NCBI GenBank assembly: GCA_022559985.1
Contig: JAFJTR010000168.1
Span: 1 to 23,545 of the forward strand
Direction: 5' to 3'
Length of the DNA: 23,545 bases
Source of the DNA: Parastagonospora avenae f. sp. tritici 18332-5
Taxonomy: Eukaryota > Ascomycota > Dothideomycetes > Pleosporales > Phaeosphaeriaceae
Below, piece after piece: positions 8,695-19,448 of this stretch. Position 1 is the first letter of the stretch, and every line of letters starts with the position of its first letter. The translations under genes and the position numbers were made by a program. The notes beneath the pieces are model-generated. The model had not been told where the DNA came from, ran no database searches, and saw only the letters and a list, made by a program, of their open reading frames with translations.

Positions 8695-10613
8695 CTACGG
8701 ATACCGGGATTTGATGAGATCAGCAGCTTTCTCACCAATGGCATACGCAGTCGTCTGAGTATGGGTCCCAGGTATGAGCGGGATGATACTCGTGTCCGCG
8801 ATACTGAGACCCAGCGTGCCGTACACCTTGAGCTGATTGTCTACCACACCACCCAGATCTCGAGGCATCATCGCCGCGGTTCCCACGCTGTGGCCATTAG
8901 ACGCCATCAGCTTATTCTGGTTAAGTAGCCAGTCTTCCCAGCCCGCATCGTCAGTGACGGCACCAGGCGCTGGATCTTGTTCAACGACACCAAGATCGTA
9001 GAACGCCTCGGATTCGAGAAAGTGCTTGCGTATATACGCCTGCATGCGAACGTGCATTTTCTTATCGATGGGGTTGGACCAAACGCGGTAGTCAAAGATC
9101 GGGTCGCCCAGTGGATCGTCTGGGTTGATCTTGATGGAGCCGCGAGAGAATGGCTTGAGTAAGATACACATGCCCCAGCCTTTACCAGTGAAAGGGTGCT
9201 CCAACCAAGCATTCGTTTTGGACTTGAAAGACGCCAGCAAGACCTCCATTTGCTTCTCATAACCCGCAATGAGCTCTTTAGGTGTATCATCGGGGAGATA
9301 AGCATCTGGCTTTTGGGTTACAATCTCCGCCACCATATCATCAAAATAATCACCAACGAAAGTAGAAGGAGGGAGAAAGGCACCACTGACCGTGACAACA
9401 GCCGTGTAAGGACCTCCGTTACTTTTCTTGAAAATCTCATAAGCCTCTTCTCTGAAAGTTATATTGGTCGCGATCGTGGCCGGTTTAGGAAATGAAGAGT
9501 CGGTGGTAAAATTGTACAAGCTGAGCGCGAAAGAATGATCCTGAAGGTTCCATCCTACACCAGGCAAATCAATCAGTGTATCAATCTTAGCAGCGTCAAG
9601 GACCTTCCTAGGGCCGATACCAGAGTACTGGAGCAATGGTGGAGTGCGTGTGGCAGAGGCGGAGAGGATAATTTCTCGCTTTGCCTTGACTTTGAAAATC
9701 ACCGAACTGTATCGGTCTTTTATGTCCACACTGACGGCGTGCTTCTTTTGGTCTTGGTCGACAAAATTTACCTTGATAACACGATGCAACGTCAGCAAGT
9801 GGTAGTTCTTGCGCGGCTGTACTTCGACGTAGTGGCTCAATCCAGAGAAGCTTCGATTATACGCCCTCGCCGGGTCCATGGACGTTGGAATCCAGAACAC
9901 CCCATATGCATTTCCATTCGCATGCTCCTTCTGGATCGGAACATTGCCCTTCTCGACCCAAGCGTCCCAGTGATTTTTCTGGGTGGCGTATTGGTAATCC
10001 GGGTAAGCTCCTACAGATGGACCGTTACTACTGTATGCATCGGGATCATATGTAATTCCCCACTTCTGCATAGCCGGGGTTGGCGGGGCAAGAGCAGAAC
10101 TCTTCTTAAAGTAAGGAAACAGCCCCTCCCAGTCCCATTCAGTGTTACCCGGGAATTTAGCCCAGTTGTTGTAGTCTTCGGCACTGCCGCGATCAAAGAA
10201 CTGGCCATTGACCGCAGAACCACCACCTACGACAGCTCCGTTGGCTACCGGAAACGTGCGATTGTTCACATTGGGTTGCGGTACTGATGTGAGGTTGTAC
10301 ATGAACCCAGGAGTTGGAGTGTTGTACAGTGGCATGAATGAATCATCCTGGGCAAGAGGACCATACTCGACAACGAGGACATTTTCTGTGTCACCGATTA
10401 GCGACAGGCAGACGAGCAGAGGTTTTGCCCACGTTTGCCATCTTCGGAGAGACGATCAGCTACTGTGAGTCCGGCAGTCCCACCGCCGACCACAATATAG
10501 TCGTACTCTTGTGCCACATCAGTGGCGCCCCGTTTGATCTCGGCATTTTGCCACGAAGGAAGTGCGCAAGTAGTGATGAGAAAGCTAAGGACAGCTACAA
10601 GTACTAGTGCCAT
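8695..10613 (-). CDS. Secreted GMC-family FAD oxidoreductase (AA3-like), 623 aa, two exons
   Basis: A flavoprotein oxidising an alcohol, sugar or related substrate, transferring hydride to FAD and then to oxygen or another acceptor. Exons are 10433-10613 and 8695-10385. The 47-nt intron (donor GTGGGC, branch CTAAT, acceptor CAG) restores the frame right after the FAD motif. Residues 1-18 are a signal peptide (hydrophobic core ending near TCA-LPS). YIVVGGGTAGL (residues 39-49) is the dinucleotide fold. GMC signature 1 lies around GGGSAVNG (114-121) and signature 2 at 304-318, ending YSGIG. The active-site pair is His559 (HSVGTA) and His602 (GTHTQTTAYAIGE), 43 residues apart, as in glucose oxidase. 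Length fits glucose oxidase, aryl-alcohol oxidase and glucose dehydrogenase relatives. Substrate and acceptor cannot be told from sequence. There are several N-glycosylation sequons. No neighbouring biosynthetic genes suggest a cluster role. Confidence 0.93.
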
Positions 10614-11287
10614 GCTGAAGGCTCGGGATGCTGCACAGCAGTGATGGTGTAGAGTTGGGTTCGTATTGAGAACTCATGAACGTCGAGTTGAGATTGTGAG
10701 ACTGGCAGTATTGTTTAGCGGGGAAATACTTACTTACCGCCCTTTTGTGTATCATATCCCAGTACTTTAGGCGAGTTCATGCATCAAACATGCATGGCAC
10801 ATAAGCACTAGCTATATTGTGTACTAACTCTGGCCTGATCATTGAATTGAGTTGGAAGACAGTAAGATGCCAGTTGAATGAGAGTTTCACTTGTTAACGG
10901 CAACTTCTACCAGAGTTTCGAAAATCGCTTGATGAAGATGTAGGGTTGGCATTGCTCGTACATCCGTCACTCAACATCAGTTTTACACGAATCCATCACA
11001 GGAATGTTGTGAAAGGGGCTTAATGATTTGATCTCTCTATCGGCTTTTACGCTGAATCTGTCTCCAGCCGATAACCGGGTTCTGGAATGCCGCACTAATG
11101 CACATCAGCTTAGCCAATTCATCCGGTCCCACATCCCAACAGAATTTTTATCTGCCCCTTCATCTTGTAAAACCTCCTCGATCATGGTCGTAACATTGTC
11201 GATTAGAGTCCAGGGCAAGTCAAAAGTTCATATTGTTTACAATTTTATTGTTCCCCATCAATCAAGGTCTCCTTGATTCGAATCATC
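10614..11287. other. Intergenic: upstream of the GMC oxidoreductase gene to the tRNA gene
   Basis: About 670 bases without a gene. It should hold the promoter of the oxidoreductase; a short inverted repeat at 10778-10796 is the only structured element noted. The rest is unremarkable mixed-composition sequence. Confidence 0.6.
10778..10796. promoter_or_regulatory. Perfect 7-bp inverted repeat upstream of the GMC oxidoreductase gene
   Basis: CATGCAT and ATGCATG flank the 5-nt spacer CAAAC, 165 nt upstream of the ATG at 10613. The symmetry and spacing suit a dimeric transcription factor site. Function is inferred; the word itself is self-similar, so chance is possible. Confidence 0.3.
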
Positions 11288-11373
11288 GCATCGGTGGTTT
11301 AGTGGTAAAATTAGCCGTTGCCATCTGCACAGATCAATTCGGCTAGCCCCGGGTTCGATTCCCGGCCGATGCA
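11288..11373 (+). tRNA. tRNA-Gly (anticodon GCC) with a 15-nt intron
   Basis: Acceptor stem GCATCGG (11288-11294) pairs with CCGATGC (11366-11372), with discriminator A at 11373. The A box TGGTTTAGTGG (11295-11305) and B box GGTTCGATTCC (11352-11362) are intact. The anticodon stem AGCCG (11313-11317) pairs with CGGCT (11340-11344). The loop starts TT-GCC-A, so the anticodon is GCC (11320-11322). Fifteen extra bases (11324-11338) follow A37, the canonical position for nuclear tRNA introns. The T stem CCGGG/CCCGG is perfect. The mature tRNA would be 71 nt before CCA addition; CCA is not encoded, as expected in eukaryotes. It reads GGC and, through wobble, GGU codons. Confidence 0.96.
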
Positions 11374-11380
11374 ATACAGT

Positions 11381-11388
11381 TTCTTTTT
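11381..11388 (+). terminator. RNA polymerase III terminator of the tRNA-Gly gene
   Basis: TTCTTTTT begins 8 nt after the tRNA 3' end, and its run of five T residues (11384-11388) is the expected Pol III stop on the tRNA strand. Confidence 0.8.
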
Positions 11389-12278
11389 GTTTGCAGAGTG
11401 TTCTGGTACCTAGTCGCGGTGGTGGAGTTGTGGCGTGGGAGTCGGAGACGGATTTTTGACATTTTTGCCTAACTTTGAGCGTGACAGGAAAACCACACAT
11501 GCACATACGGACAAATAGCCAGGCCACGGCCGTGGCAAGACGGTTTCAATTTGTAATTTGTAGGCAACGTTGTTGTTGGTGGTATACTGAAATGGCTCCA
11601 GAGGCGCGGAAGTATGCTGACGCCCCACTACTTACTCTCTTGAACGCTTGACCGGAACGATTCTAAAATCTACAACGGCTCTGAATGCGGCATATGTGAT
11701 GATCTGTTGAGTTGCAATCGTCAATGTCTTCACCTAATATTGTACCTTTGCCACAGTCTCTGAACTCGGGAATTATTCCTTCAGTGCATGCCTAGGTATA
11801 TCGAGATAACCTTGAACTTCAAACTCATAACACAATATAAAGTCAGCCTACCTCAGACATGCTAGGGGAACTTATAAGAGTGGGCGAACGGGCAAGGGAC
11901 ATGTAGATTCTGCAATGTGTCTTCAAACGTCGACTCGGCTCGTTGCTTGATTGTCCAGGCATATGGGTAGATCCGCTTTGACGTAGCGGGATCAGGAAAG
12001 GGCTGTAAAGCCTGTATACTTGCTATGAGTCTTTCGAATCAGTGAAGATACAGTTCCCAGAGTCAAAAACCAGAAAAGATGCGGAGATCAGTCGCAAGCA
12101 ATCGCAGTGTAAAGGAAGTGTCGGGAATGCCAAGGTGCACTACACCCACCGTGGCTAGCGTCAACGCTCGCTTGCCAGAGGTCGAAATTGGAATCCCACA
12201 ACCGCACCTCGACGACGACGACTATCCAACGCAGCACCACTCAATAAACCCCGCCCTTCTACCTACACATCATTCAAA
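11389..12278. other. Intergenic: tRNA gene to eS21 gene, including the eS21 promoter
   Basis: About 890 bases. The last 40 before the eS21 ATG are C-rich (CCCCGCCCTTCTACC), fitting a ribosomal-protein leader. Small AT-rich patches such as AATATAAAG near 11834 lie too far upstream to be called as the TATA box. The frame 12079-12408 (+) overlaps the eS21 start in another frame and has no support. Confidence 0.55.
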
Positions 12279-12701
12279 ATGGAGAACGAACGCGGAGAGC
12301 TCGTTGACCGTGAGTGACACCTTGTCCGTGCGCATCCGCAGATGTTGCAATTTCGCACCCCGCCAGAGTCGCGATATAATGCTCGGAGTCATGAATGCTA
12401 ACATCTAACATAGTCTACGTCCCTCGCAAATGCGTGAGTGCTAGCCGCAGCCCTGATTGACCCTCGAACCGCGATACTAATACCCCTAAAGTCTGCCACC
12501 GGACGCATCATCAAGTCCAAGGACCACGCTTCCGTCCAGATCAGCGTCGGCAAGGTTGACGAGAACGGCCGCTACACCGGCGACAACCAAGTCTACGCCC
12601 TCAGCGGCTTCGTCCGCGCCATGGGCGAGAGCGACGACAGCATGAACAGGCTGGCACAGAAGGACGGCTTCCTCAAGAGCGTCTGGAGTGGATCCCGATA
12701 A
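12279..12701 (+). CDS. RPS21: Small-subunit ribosomal protein eS21, 86 aa, three exons
   Basis: A component of the cytosolic 40S ribosomal subunit, needed for 18S rRNA 3' maturation in yeast. Exons are 12279-12309, 12414-12433 and 12492-12701 (261 nt). The 5' part is cut into a 31-nt exon and a 20-nt micro-exon, with GTGAGT donors in both introns and CTAAC/CTAAT branch points. The spliced N-terminus MENERGELVDLYVPRKCSAT is the family signature, and the third exon carries the rest (GRIIKSKDHASVQI through GFVRAMGESDDSMNRLAQKDG). Length matches the yeast protein (87 aa). Coding sequence is dominated by C-ending codons, as expected for high expression. Neither intron shows snoRNA boxes. The assignment is firm; a gene search without splicing would miss the first 17 residues. 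Confidence 0.97.
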
Positions 12702-13945
12702 ATGCATGGGGATACGGAGTTGAGGTACGGCGCACATCGCGACATGCTCCCATGGCCTGGCGCATCGGCTGACGAAATCAGGGTTTCGGTATTTGAGCTG
12801 CCTTTCGGAGGCACGGACATGCATTTCATGGCGACCTAGGCCTGTACTTCCCTTCTTACGAAGATGACCACTGTGTCACAAGGAACGGAAGCCGGTTGAG
12901 CTTACTCTACGAACAATTCTACGAAAGTCCAACAATTTGATTCCCGAGGTTTCATATGATATGGTGATGTACAGGCTTTATTGGATGGTGATCAGGCCTT
13001 TAGGGAAATTGCGGTGCTACGGCATTTGATAGGATATGGGCATGGACGCTGATTTTGGGCTATTGAGCTTCTTGCCGCAGTTTTAGAGGAAGATTTGGGT
13101 TCTCCTGTTACCGCCCACCCCCACACTGTTGTGTATTCGTCACACCCACCACGGCCATACAAGCATGTCTCAGCACCACGCACGCACTTCCGAGACACCA
13201 CATATACGGACGGACGCATACAGCCAGGCCTCACTTCAATGCGCTCACAATACATGACTTCACCTCAACAACATCCACTGACCACTAACCGGCAGAACAA
13301 CTACGGAGACAGCTATCGCAAACCCTACATTGTGCCTAACTTCAATGGATCTCGCCCAACCCATCGACGTCTGCAGCCTGCATGGGCCGAATCTAGACTG
13401 TCATGACTGCTTACCAGCTCGAATCCCGATCACTCTGCAGATCCGTCCGATTCGCAACCGATATCTTGGATTCGACAGCGCATCCGCGAACGTGGAGCCG
13501 TTACACCCTTAGACAACCGCCTGCACACCACCACCAAAACGACTCAACAGACCCACCCACACCTCGCTAATGCATCATGCTCCGCGCCTATCATTATCCT
13601 GGAGACATATCATGTCGTGCAACACGCGACGAAAATGCCTACCAAGCTCGATGTACGAAGCAAGGCAGAGTGGTAATTGTCGCGAACAAAGCTCGATAAT
13701 GAGCATAACTCGTGACGTGTAGGCACGTTGCACGATGCTAACTTGACCACATCTCTGGGCCATCTAGACCCGTCGAACGGGAGTTGACAAGCATTGCCAG
13801 CAGTCGCCGTCTCACCGAATACGATCATCCAAAGTGTGATTGTATGTACTACCTTTACGCCTCACCATTCGCACCACTACTTTAGGCTATGGATGGGCAG
13901 CACCCACATCATCTTGCAGACCTCCTTGTGCTAAAAAGATCTCAT

Positions 13946-13964
13946 CGGTAGCGGTAGCGGTAGC
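13946..13964. repeat. Short tandem repeat, CGGTAG x3
   Basis: Three perfect copies of the 6-mer CGGTAG in tandem, followed by a degenerate continuation (CAGTGAC). It lies in the gene-poor region with no visible role. Confidence 0.8.
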
Positions 13965-14596
13965 AGTGACTCATCCCCTACCACGATCGGAGAGTGACAT
14001 TATCCTATCCACGAGCTTGTCCTCAACAACACTCTGGGAAAACTGGGATCGCGGGGTCTGCGTGGCAGGGTGTCTGCGGTCCGCAAAGGCTATGTGCTTG
14101 TTGCACACCGATCACGACGGACGTGCAGGCGGATGAAGATGCCGGCGCCGCTGCCGCAATGCGTGGCTTGAAGGTAAATGTTCAGATGACTGCGGGCATG
14201 GTTGTACATGTGTGTAAGCAAGTTGCTATTCCGGCGCGCGGTTGGGTGAATCGTGGTTGAGATAGACGTCACGTTCTCGGCTGTACTACTGCAAGGCCGC
14301 AGGGCTGCAGGACAGCAAAATCCAGGAAGTGTCGCGTGAAGAACATCACATGGCCTTTTGCATGAAACGTTAGTTGTGGGAGTAGGACAAGATGCGAGAG
14401 TATGGTTGTATGTAAACTGTATTTTTCCCAATCACACATGTCGATCAAAATACCACCGTCCATCAGTGTCGGTTCATCGACAACTCCATTACCCGATTAC
14501 CCCCACACACAATCAGCCATTTACCCCAGCATGGCGACCGGTGCGACCTACAACGTGGCCAGCAGCGTCCCGCATCCGGGGAAGCGGCGAGCCTTG

Positions 14597-14612
14597 GCAT
14601 GCATGCATGCAT
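14597..14612. repeat. Short tandem repeat, GCAT x4
   Basis: Four perfect copies of the self-complementary tetramer GCAT, about 110 nt beyond the stop of the Rtc1 gene. It is a simple repeat that can also fold back on itself. No function can be assigned. Confidence 0.85.
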
Positions 14613-14723
14613 ACAAAAGCGGTGTGATAGATGCACGATTGCGGGCAGCTCCGCCACCTAACGCGGTCAAGGCCTCGCACGCGAGAAAGCGTGTCGACGT
14701 CAATTCTGCGGGATTAACATGGA

Positions 14724-17700
14724 CTATTTCGGCAACTTGGCAGACGGTGAAGGTTCGACGACTCGGACTCTCTTGCTGACGCTGTCGTCTCGGAGTCTCT
14801 TAGTGTTGTTGTGCATGGGGCTGGGCGTCTGAGAAGAAGACTGTGTGGAAGAGCCGTCGTCGAGAGCAGCGCGGCGGACTTCGGATACAGCTTTGCTTTC
14901 CCTGACTTTCCAGTCGTCGCCTTTGCGGACGGGTTTGGCGCGGTCCTTTTCTGCTTTCGCACGCTGCGTTTCTTGAACCTTCTCGTCGCGGCGTTTGCCT
15001 CGCACACAATCGCATAGACAGCCTTCGGTCGCACATGCGCCATCCGATAGCAGAGGGTCAGCAAACCATGTTGAGAGACAATTTGTATGTCCGCCATGAC
15101 CGCATAGCGAGCACCACGTCCACAGCGTTGCTTTATGCGGTGACCAATTCTCCGGCTCGCTTGGAGAAGGGTGGTCAGCAGGATGGAGGATGTTCAGATC
15201 CATTGCCTGATTGGACATGAGCGAGGATCGTTTCCTTCGATGATCACGATCTTTGAAGCTAGAGCGAATCTTGTGTTTGGCCTTTTTCTGTGCGGTGATG
15301 GGTTCAAAAGCCGGATACTTGGCCCAGCAAATGGGACACGGTGCTTGAGCACGCTTACATGACTCGCAACGCATCTTGTCCTTGGGATTGTTGATGGGCG
15401 ATTTACAGCTGAGGCAAAGTAACCCAATTTGAGTGTCTTTCAGTGCTTGTTCGTATACAGCAGGATAGGCGGGATACGACAGGCGTCGAAGTGATGCCGC
15501 GGAATTGAAAAGCGACAGACCGTGCAACTGTGCATGGTATGTGTGGAGGATCGACTCTGCCTGATAAGGATTGATACCTGTTGCGATCAATTGGCTCAGT
15601 TGAGTTGATAAAACTGCCTTTGCTTGCGTGGGAGTTAGACCCAGTGAGATGAAAGTGTCAGAGAACGCCGCAAGAACGTCTCCAACATCAATGTCGATGG
15701 TCGCTGTCGGCCCATGCGTCTGCGGTAGCAATGGCGCTAGTAGCAAGAGCAGTATCGATGAAAACTGCGCATCGGACTGTGCAACAGTATGGAACGCGAG
15801 AAGTTTGTTTAGGAGGTCAACGATGGTGTACGCTGACCCTGCCTCGGCATCAACATGCATAGCCTGATAGTCGGACAGCAACAACGCATCCTCGGCTGAT
15901 GGATCAAGTACTGTAGGAGCGCTTTCGGCTGCATGAGGTAGCAGTAAGGGAAGCCTTGAAGTGTGCAGCGGTCTCACTTCCTCAGGCCCCTCCGGCACAA
16001 TCGTACCGCTTGCATCCATTTCGGGGTTGTACTCATAGGACGAAGTGCTGTCGCCTCGGCTGCTTGCATACGCCTCCGACTCGGAGCTATCGTGACGGAG
16101 CAGCTGATTGTTGCGCCGCAAATGTTCCATGTTTTGCAAAGCTTTTTCACCGCTACTGAATTCGACCAAGTGCTCCGGAACATCACCGACCGAGTGTTGG
16201 ACGCCTTGGTACTGGGGTATTTTGCCGAGAGGCACAGTAGTGGGGGAGATCTCAACACTCTTACCCAGAACATCAGTGAGGCCGTTGCTGGATGAAGTCC
16301 CCGCATTACCAAAGCTGGCCTTTTCGGCGTCTATCCGCCACTTTTGTGCAGTAGACTCTATGCTACGAGGACGAGAGTTGCCGCTGGCGAATGAGCTTGG
16401 CATTGAATTGCCTTTTTGGGAATCTGTAGACGCGGAGAACATGGTGAAACTTTCCCCAGAATCGTGGCGCCCCAACGGCGGCGGAACATTTATGTCAATC
16501 CCTGGCTTGTCGCTTGGCCCAAGGCTTAGTGGTATGCGGGGTGCTGCTCGATAGCTGCCGACAAGGGCGCGGCGCTCGTCGAGACCATCAGCAGATTGAT
16601 ACCATTGGGGGCCATTGAAGGCCGTCTTTGGGACGGCAAGCCTATCGCTGGCTGCGCTGATCTCAGTGTGCGCACCTGTCAAAGAAGGTGGGAGTGCAAT
16701 GATATCTTCTTGGTCTAGATCAGGTATATCAGATGGTCCTGATTCATCATTTGCTGAAGCAGAAACGGCCATTGGCCGGGCGAGAGGTGTCGCTAGATTA
16801 GATGTGCTCTCGATTGAGGGTGCTGGCTGACTGTTGGTCGTCTTCTCTAGTGTGCCGAGGATGGCACGCAGTGCTGGATTTGTCGGGATCGCCGCGTGCT
16901 TGTCACGGGCTTCCAGTTGCTCCGATGCGGTGCGTACGCCTGGCACGGGTGGGCTTGTCGTTAAAGCCTTTCGTTGCAAGCATCTGCTGTGCCTGTGTAG
17001 CTCTGCACGGTTCCGCGTAACAGTAGCTATGGACTTTCCGACAATATTCCATGTCTGGGCAAGACGATACATGGACGCTCGTTGCGCATACTCGGCATTT
17101 TGTCCGAATACGTGTTCTAAGTCTTCAAATGCACGCAAATCTGGAGGATCCGACAAGGGAATGCTTTTGTACTTTTGGGCCAAATACGCAAAGACCTGAA
17201 CGTTGGCGGTACCGGGCAGAGTACCACGGAACGCAATCTGGTTGGGCTTGGTCGCTTCACTCGTTGCAGTCATGGAATCGGTGAGGAACATGACTTTGGG
17301 AGCCGAATCAGATGGCGGCGTGCTGCCAAATGATCTAGCCGATCTGCTGCTGGCAGTGCGACCATGATGACGTTTCACCGACGAGGAGAGGAAGCTATCG
17401 TCTAAGCTATCATCCGCTGAGCTCCTCAAGCTGCCTTTCTCTGGGCTGCCGCGTCGAACACGTGGATCGCCCAGATACGCATCGTCGGTATACGCTAGAC
17501 TTGCAGAGCGCCGCCGTCGTGGTCGCTTCTGCGCCACGCCACTCAATTCACCACTTGGCGATACTGCAAGTGCCTGCAGGCTACGTCGATCAACGGTCTT
17601 TGGTGCGTGATGAACATCATTTTGCTGAAAGACACCTTCCTTGCCCACAGTCCACAGGGTGTCACGCGAGTGCCAGAGCATATCGGAGGGTGCGCTGGCG

Positions 17701-18918
17701 AATTTGTTGATCTCACGGAATGGTAAGTGGGGTCGGCGGAAGTCCCACACGTGTATGGGGGAATGCTCGCGGTCGTAGTACGTGGCCAACTGGGTGCTTT
17801 GATAGGCGCCTCGCTCCTGGTGGTCGTCGGACCAGTATGGAGGCCTCCATCGGGCTTTATGAACAGGATAAGGTGTGGTCAGGACCCAAGTAGGCTTTTG
17901 GCGGCGCCCATCTTGGGAAAAGTCCCATACTTTGACGGTTCGATCTACACCGGAGCTGAGCATGTGCTTACCATCGGGGTGCCAGTCGATAGAGGTGCAA
18001 ATGCGCTGGTCGTGGGCTGTGACTTTCTGCTTCGGGCCCTTGTTGTAGCGAAAGTCCCAACGCTGTATGTTACCGTTATCAGTGCCAAAGGCAAATTCTA
18101 CAGCATCAGTAGGCGACCACTGCACATCGCGGATACCGCCGTTCACGCCCGAGTAGTGGTCTCGGCTGCGACAGGTGGAGACATCTCTGCGCATGTCTCG
18201 CAGGTCCCACAGACGGACAGTTGCATCTTGACTGGCAGAGAGCAGCAGGTAGCCCTGGTGCGGATTGAATGCAAGCTTGTGGACCTGGCGGTTGTGCTCG
18301 TGCAAGCGGGTGAGTTCAACGCTCGCGCGGTTCAAGTCGTAGAGAATGACCTTGCCGTTTGCTGCGGCAGTCGCAATATGCGAGCTGAACTGGCCGTGCG
18401 ACCACTTCACGTCATGGATGCCCAAGCCCTCGCGCTGTCTGGCGTGGGAATCTGCATAGTTGAGCACGGCAGCACGCAGATTGGTCTCGTCGACAATCTT
18501 GGCATCCTGCACGCGGACCGTCTTGAGAATCTCCTTGCCAGCGAGGACTGCATGCGTGCGCTCGCGGTTGATGTCGAGGGCAGAGATGTCGAGGCCGGTT
18601 TTATGGCTGGCATCCTGCGAATATCCGGTGCGAATGCTGGGGGGATTGTTTAGTGGACGAAAATAGTACGGGCGTGCTGGTGCAGACGGGACGAAAAGGA
18701 ACACCTACATACCCGGGAAGCTTCGGGACTAGCGGGTTCGGAGGCCCACCATCGGGACGATTCGTCTGCACGCTGGGAGGGCGTGAGGCATAGGCAGTCG
18801 TCAGCGGTTGCGCAACGAAACGCTCAAAGTACGAGCGCTGCTTGTGCTTGGGTGGCGGCGGCGGCGGCGCGGGGGGGATTTTTGGCGAGGGAGCCGCGGA
18901 CGCGCGCCGGTCAGTCAT
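14724..18918 (-). CDS. RTC1: Rtc1 / Sea2 / WDR24-type protein of the SEA (GATOR2) complex, about 1372 aa, two exons
   Basis: A subunit of the SEACAT/GATOR2 subcomplex, which acts at the vacuolar membrane upstream of TORC1 in amino-acid signalling. Exons are 18713-18918 and 14724-18636, joined across a 76-nt phase-2 intron (donor GTATGT, acceptor CAG). A Pro-rich N-terminus with PPAPPPPPP (residues 15-23) precedes a WD40 propeller at about residues 85-415, with repeats ending in WDLRD, WDFRY, WDFSQ and WDFRR. A long Ser-rich, probably disordered linker follows. The C-terminus has zinc-binding clusters: C1143/C1146, C1159/C1162, C1169/C1172, then CSLCGHGGH at 1244-1252 and a Cys-rich end at 1271-1279, the RING-like ending of WDR24 relatives. 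WDR59/Mtc5 is less likely because I see no RWD domain. The start at 18918 is a choice; an in-frame ATG at 19131 would add 71 residues. The gene is divergent from the ABC transporter gene. Confidence 0.88.
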
Positions 18919-19448
18919 CTGAGAGGCTAGGAGAGGGGCATGATGGGAGAGGCGAGTCGTGGTGGTGTTGCGGTGAGACGGGGGCAGCGTTTGGGAGTGG
19001 GAGGCTTCAAGCGACGACGGCGGAAGCGGGCCCGATGCAGCGGCGCGTTGGAGACGTGTTGTACGTCGCGACGAGCGGCGCTGTGCGGACACGGAGGTCA
19101 CTGGTGGTGAGAGTGCAGCGCCGTGCAGCATGGGGGGATGCGCCCAGGTGGTGTGCCCTGAAGCCAATGCAGGCCGCTGCGTCTTGCTGCCAGGGTCGCA
19201 CCTGCCTCGCTCCCCTGGCTCCTTCCGACTTGTCTAGATTGATGATCGCGCCGCCACCAGCTGGAGGGCCCACTTACTTGTACATGCGCTACAAGAGACT
19301 CGATACACTAACGACTAACCATGTCACCCGTCGACAGTCAGTGCATGTCTGTGTCTGTGTGTCTCTTGTAGCACTCACGGCACCCTCCCCATTCCTCTCC
19401 CTCTCTCCAACACCCCGCATCCCGCCGAGCTCGACGACGACGCTCATC
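18919..19448. promoter_or_regulatory. Shared divergent promoter region of the RTC1 and HMT1-type genes
   Basis: 530 bp separate the two chosen starts (317 bp if RTC1 starts at 19131). The half nearer HMT1 has a pyrimidine-rich leader (about 19376-19448) and doubled CTAAC words near 19308-19320 followed by AG acceptors, suggesting a possible 5'UTR intron. A short upstream frame at 19321-19371 would otherwise precede the main ATG. No clear TATA box is seen, as is common for housekeeping bidirectional promoters. Confidence 0.5.
19321..19371 (+). other. Possible upstream ORF of 16 codons before the ABC transporter gene
   Basis: ATG (context AACCATGT) opens a 16-codon frame with two Cys codons ending at TAG, 77 nt before the main ATG. 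If retained in the mature leader it could lower or condition translation of the transporter. The TAG also resembles an intron acceptor (TCTCTTGTAG), so the frame may be spliced out. Confidence 0.35.

Larger units (their letters stand above)
12702..14723. other. Two-kilobase gene-poor region between eS21 and the Rtc1 gene
   Basis: Both flanking genes end here, so no promoter is required. Open frames on both strands are at most about 125 codons, overlap one another, and have no recognisable content (for example 13095-13406, 13994-14260, 14402-14779). Two simple repeats are present. There are no transposon termini, tRNA or rRNA. A long non-coding transcript or a rapidly evolving gene cannot be excluded. 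Confidence 0.55.

Noticed and set aside
8299..8928. 209-codon open frame on the plus strand
   Set aside because: Its right third is antisense to the GMC gene, its left part has no recognisable sequence or biased codon use, and no splice structure improves it.
9535..10287. 250-codon open frame on the plus strand
   Set aside because: It is antisense to the GMC oxidoreductase, whose motifs and catalytic histidines are intact on the minus strand; no homology or promoter was seen for this frame.
10398..10613. GMC gene broken by a frameshift after the FAD motif
   Set aside because: A 47-nt intron with branch point CTAAT and acceptor CAG restores the frame and gives the expected family sequence, so the gene is intact.
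13095..13406. Pro/Thr/His-rich frame in the gene-poor region
   Set aside because: It opens without an ATG, overlaps another frame, and has no promoter or homology support.
17727..18653. 308-codon open frame on the plus strand
   Set aside because: It lies wholly antisense to the WD40 region of RTC1, has no recognisable domain, and is explained by the codon pattern of the real gene on the other strand.
18783..19448. Long N-terminal extension of the ABC transporter upstream of 19449
   Set aside because: The frame stays open upstream, but its content is low-complexity and antisense to RTC1 exon 1; the family N-terminus begins naturally at the 19449 ATG after a pyrimidine-rich leader.
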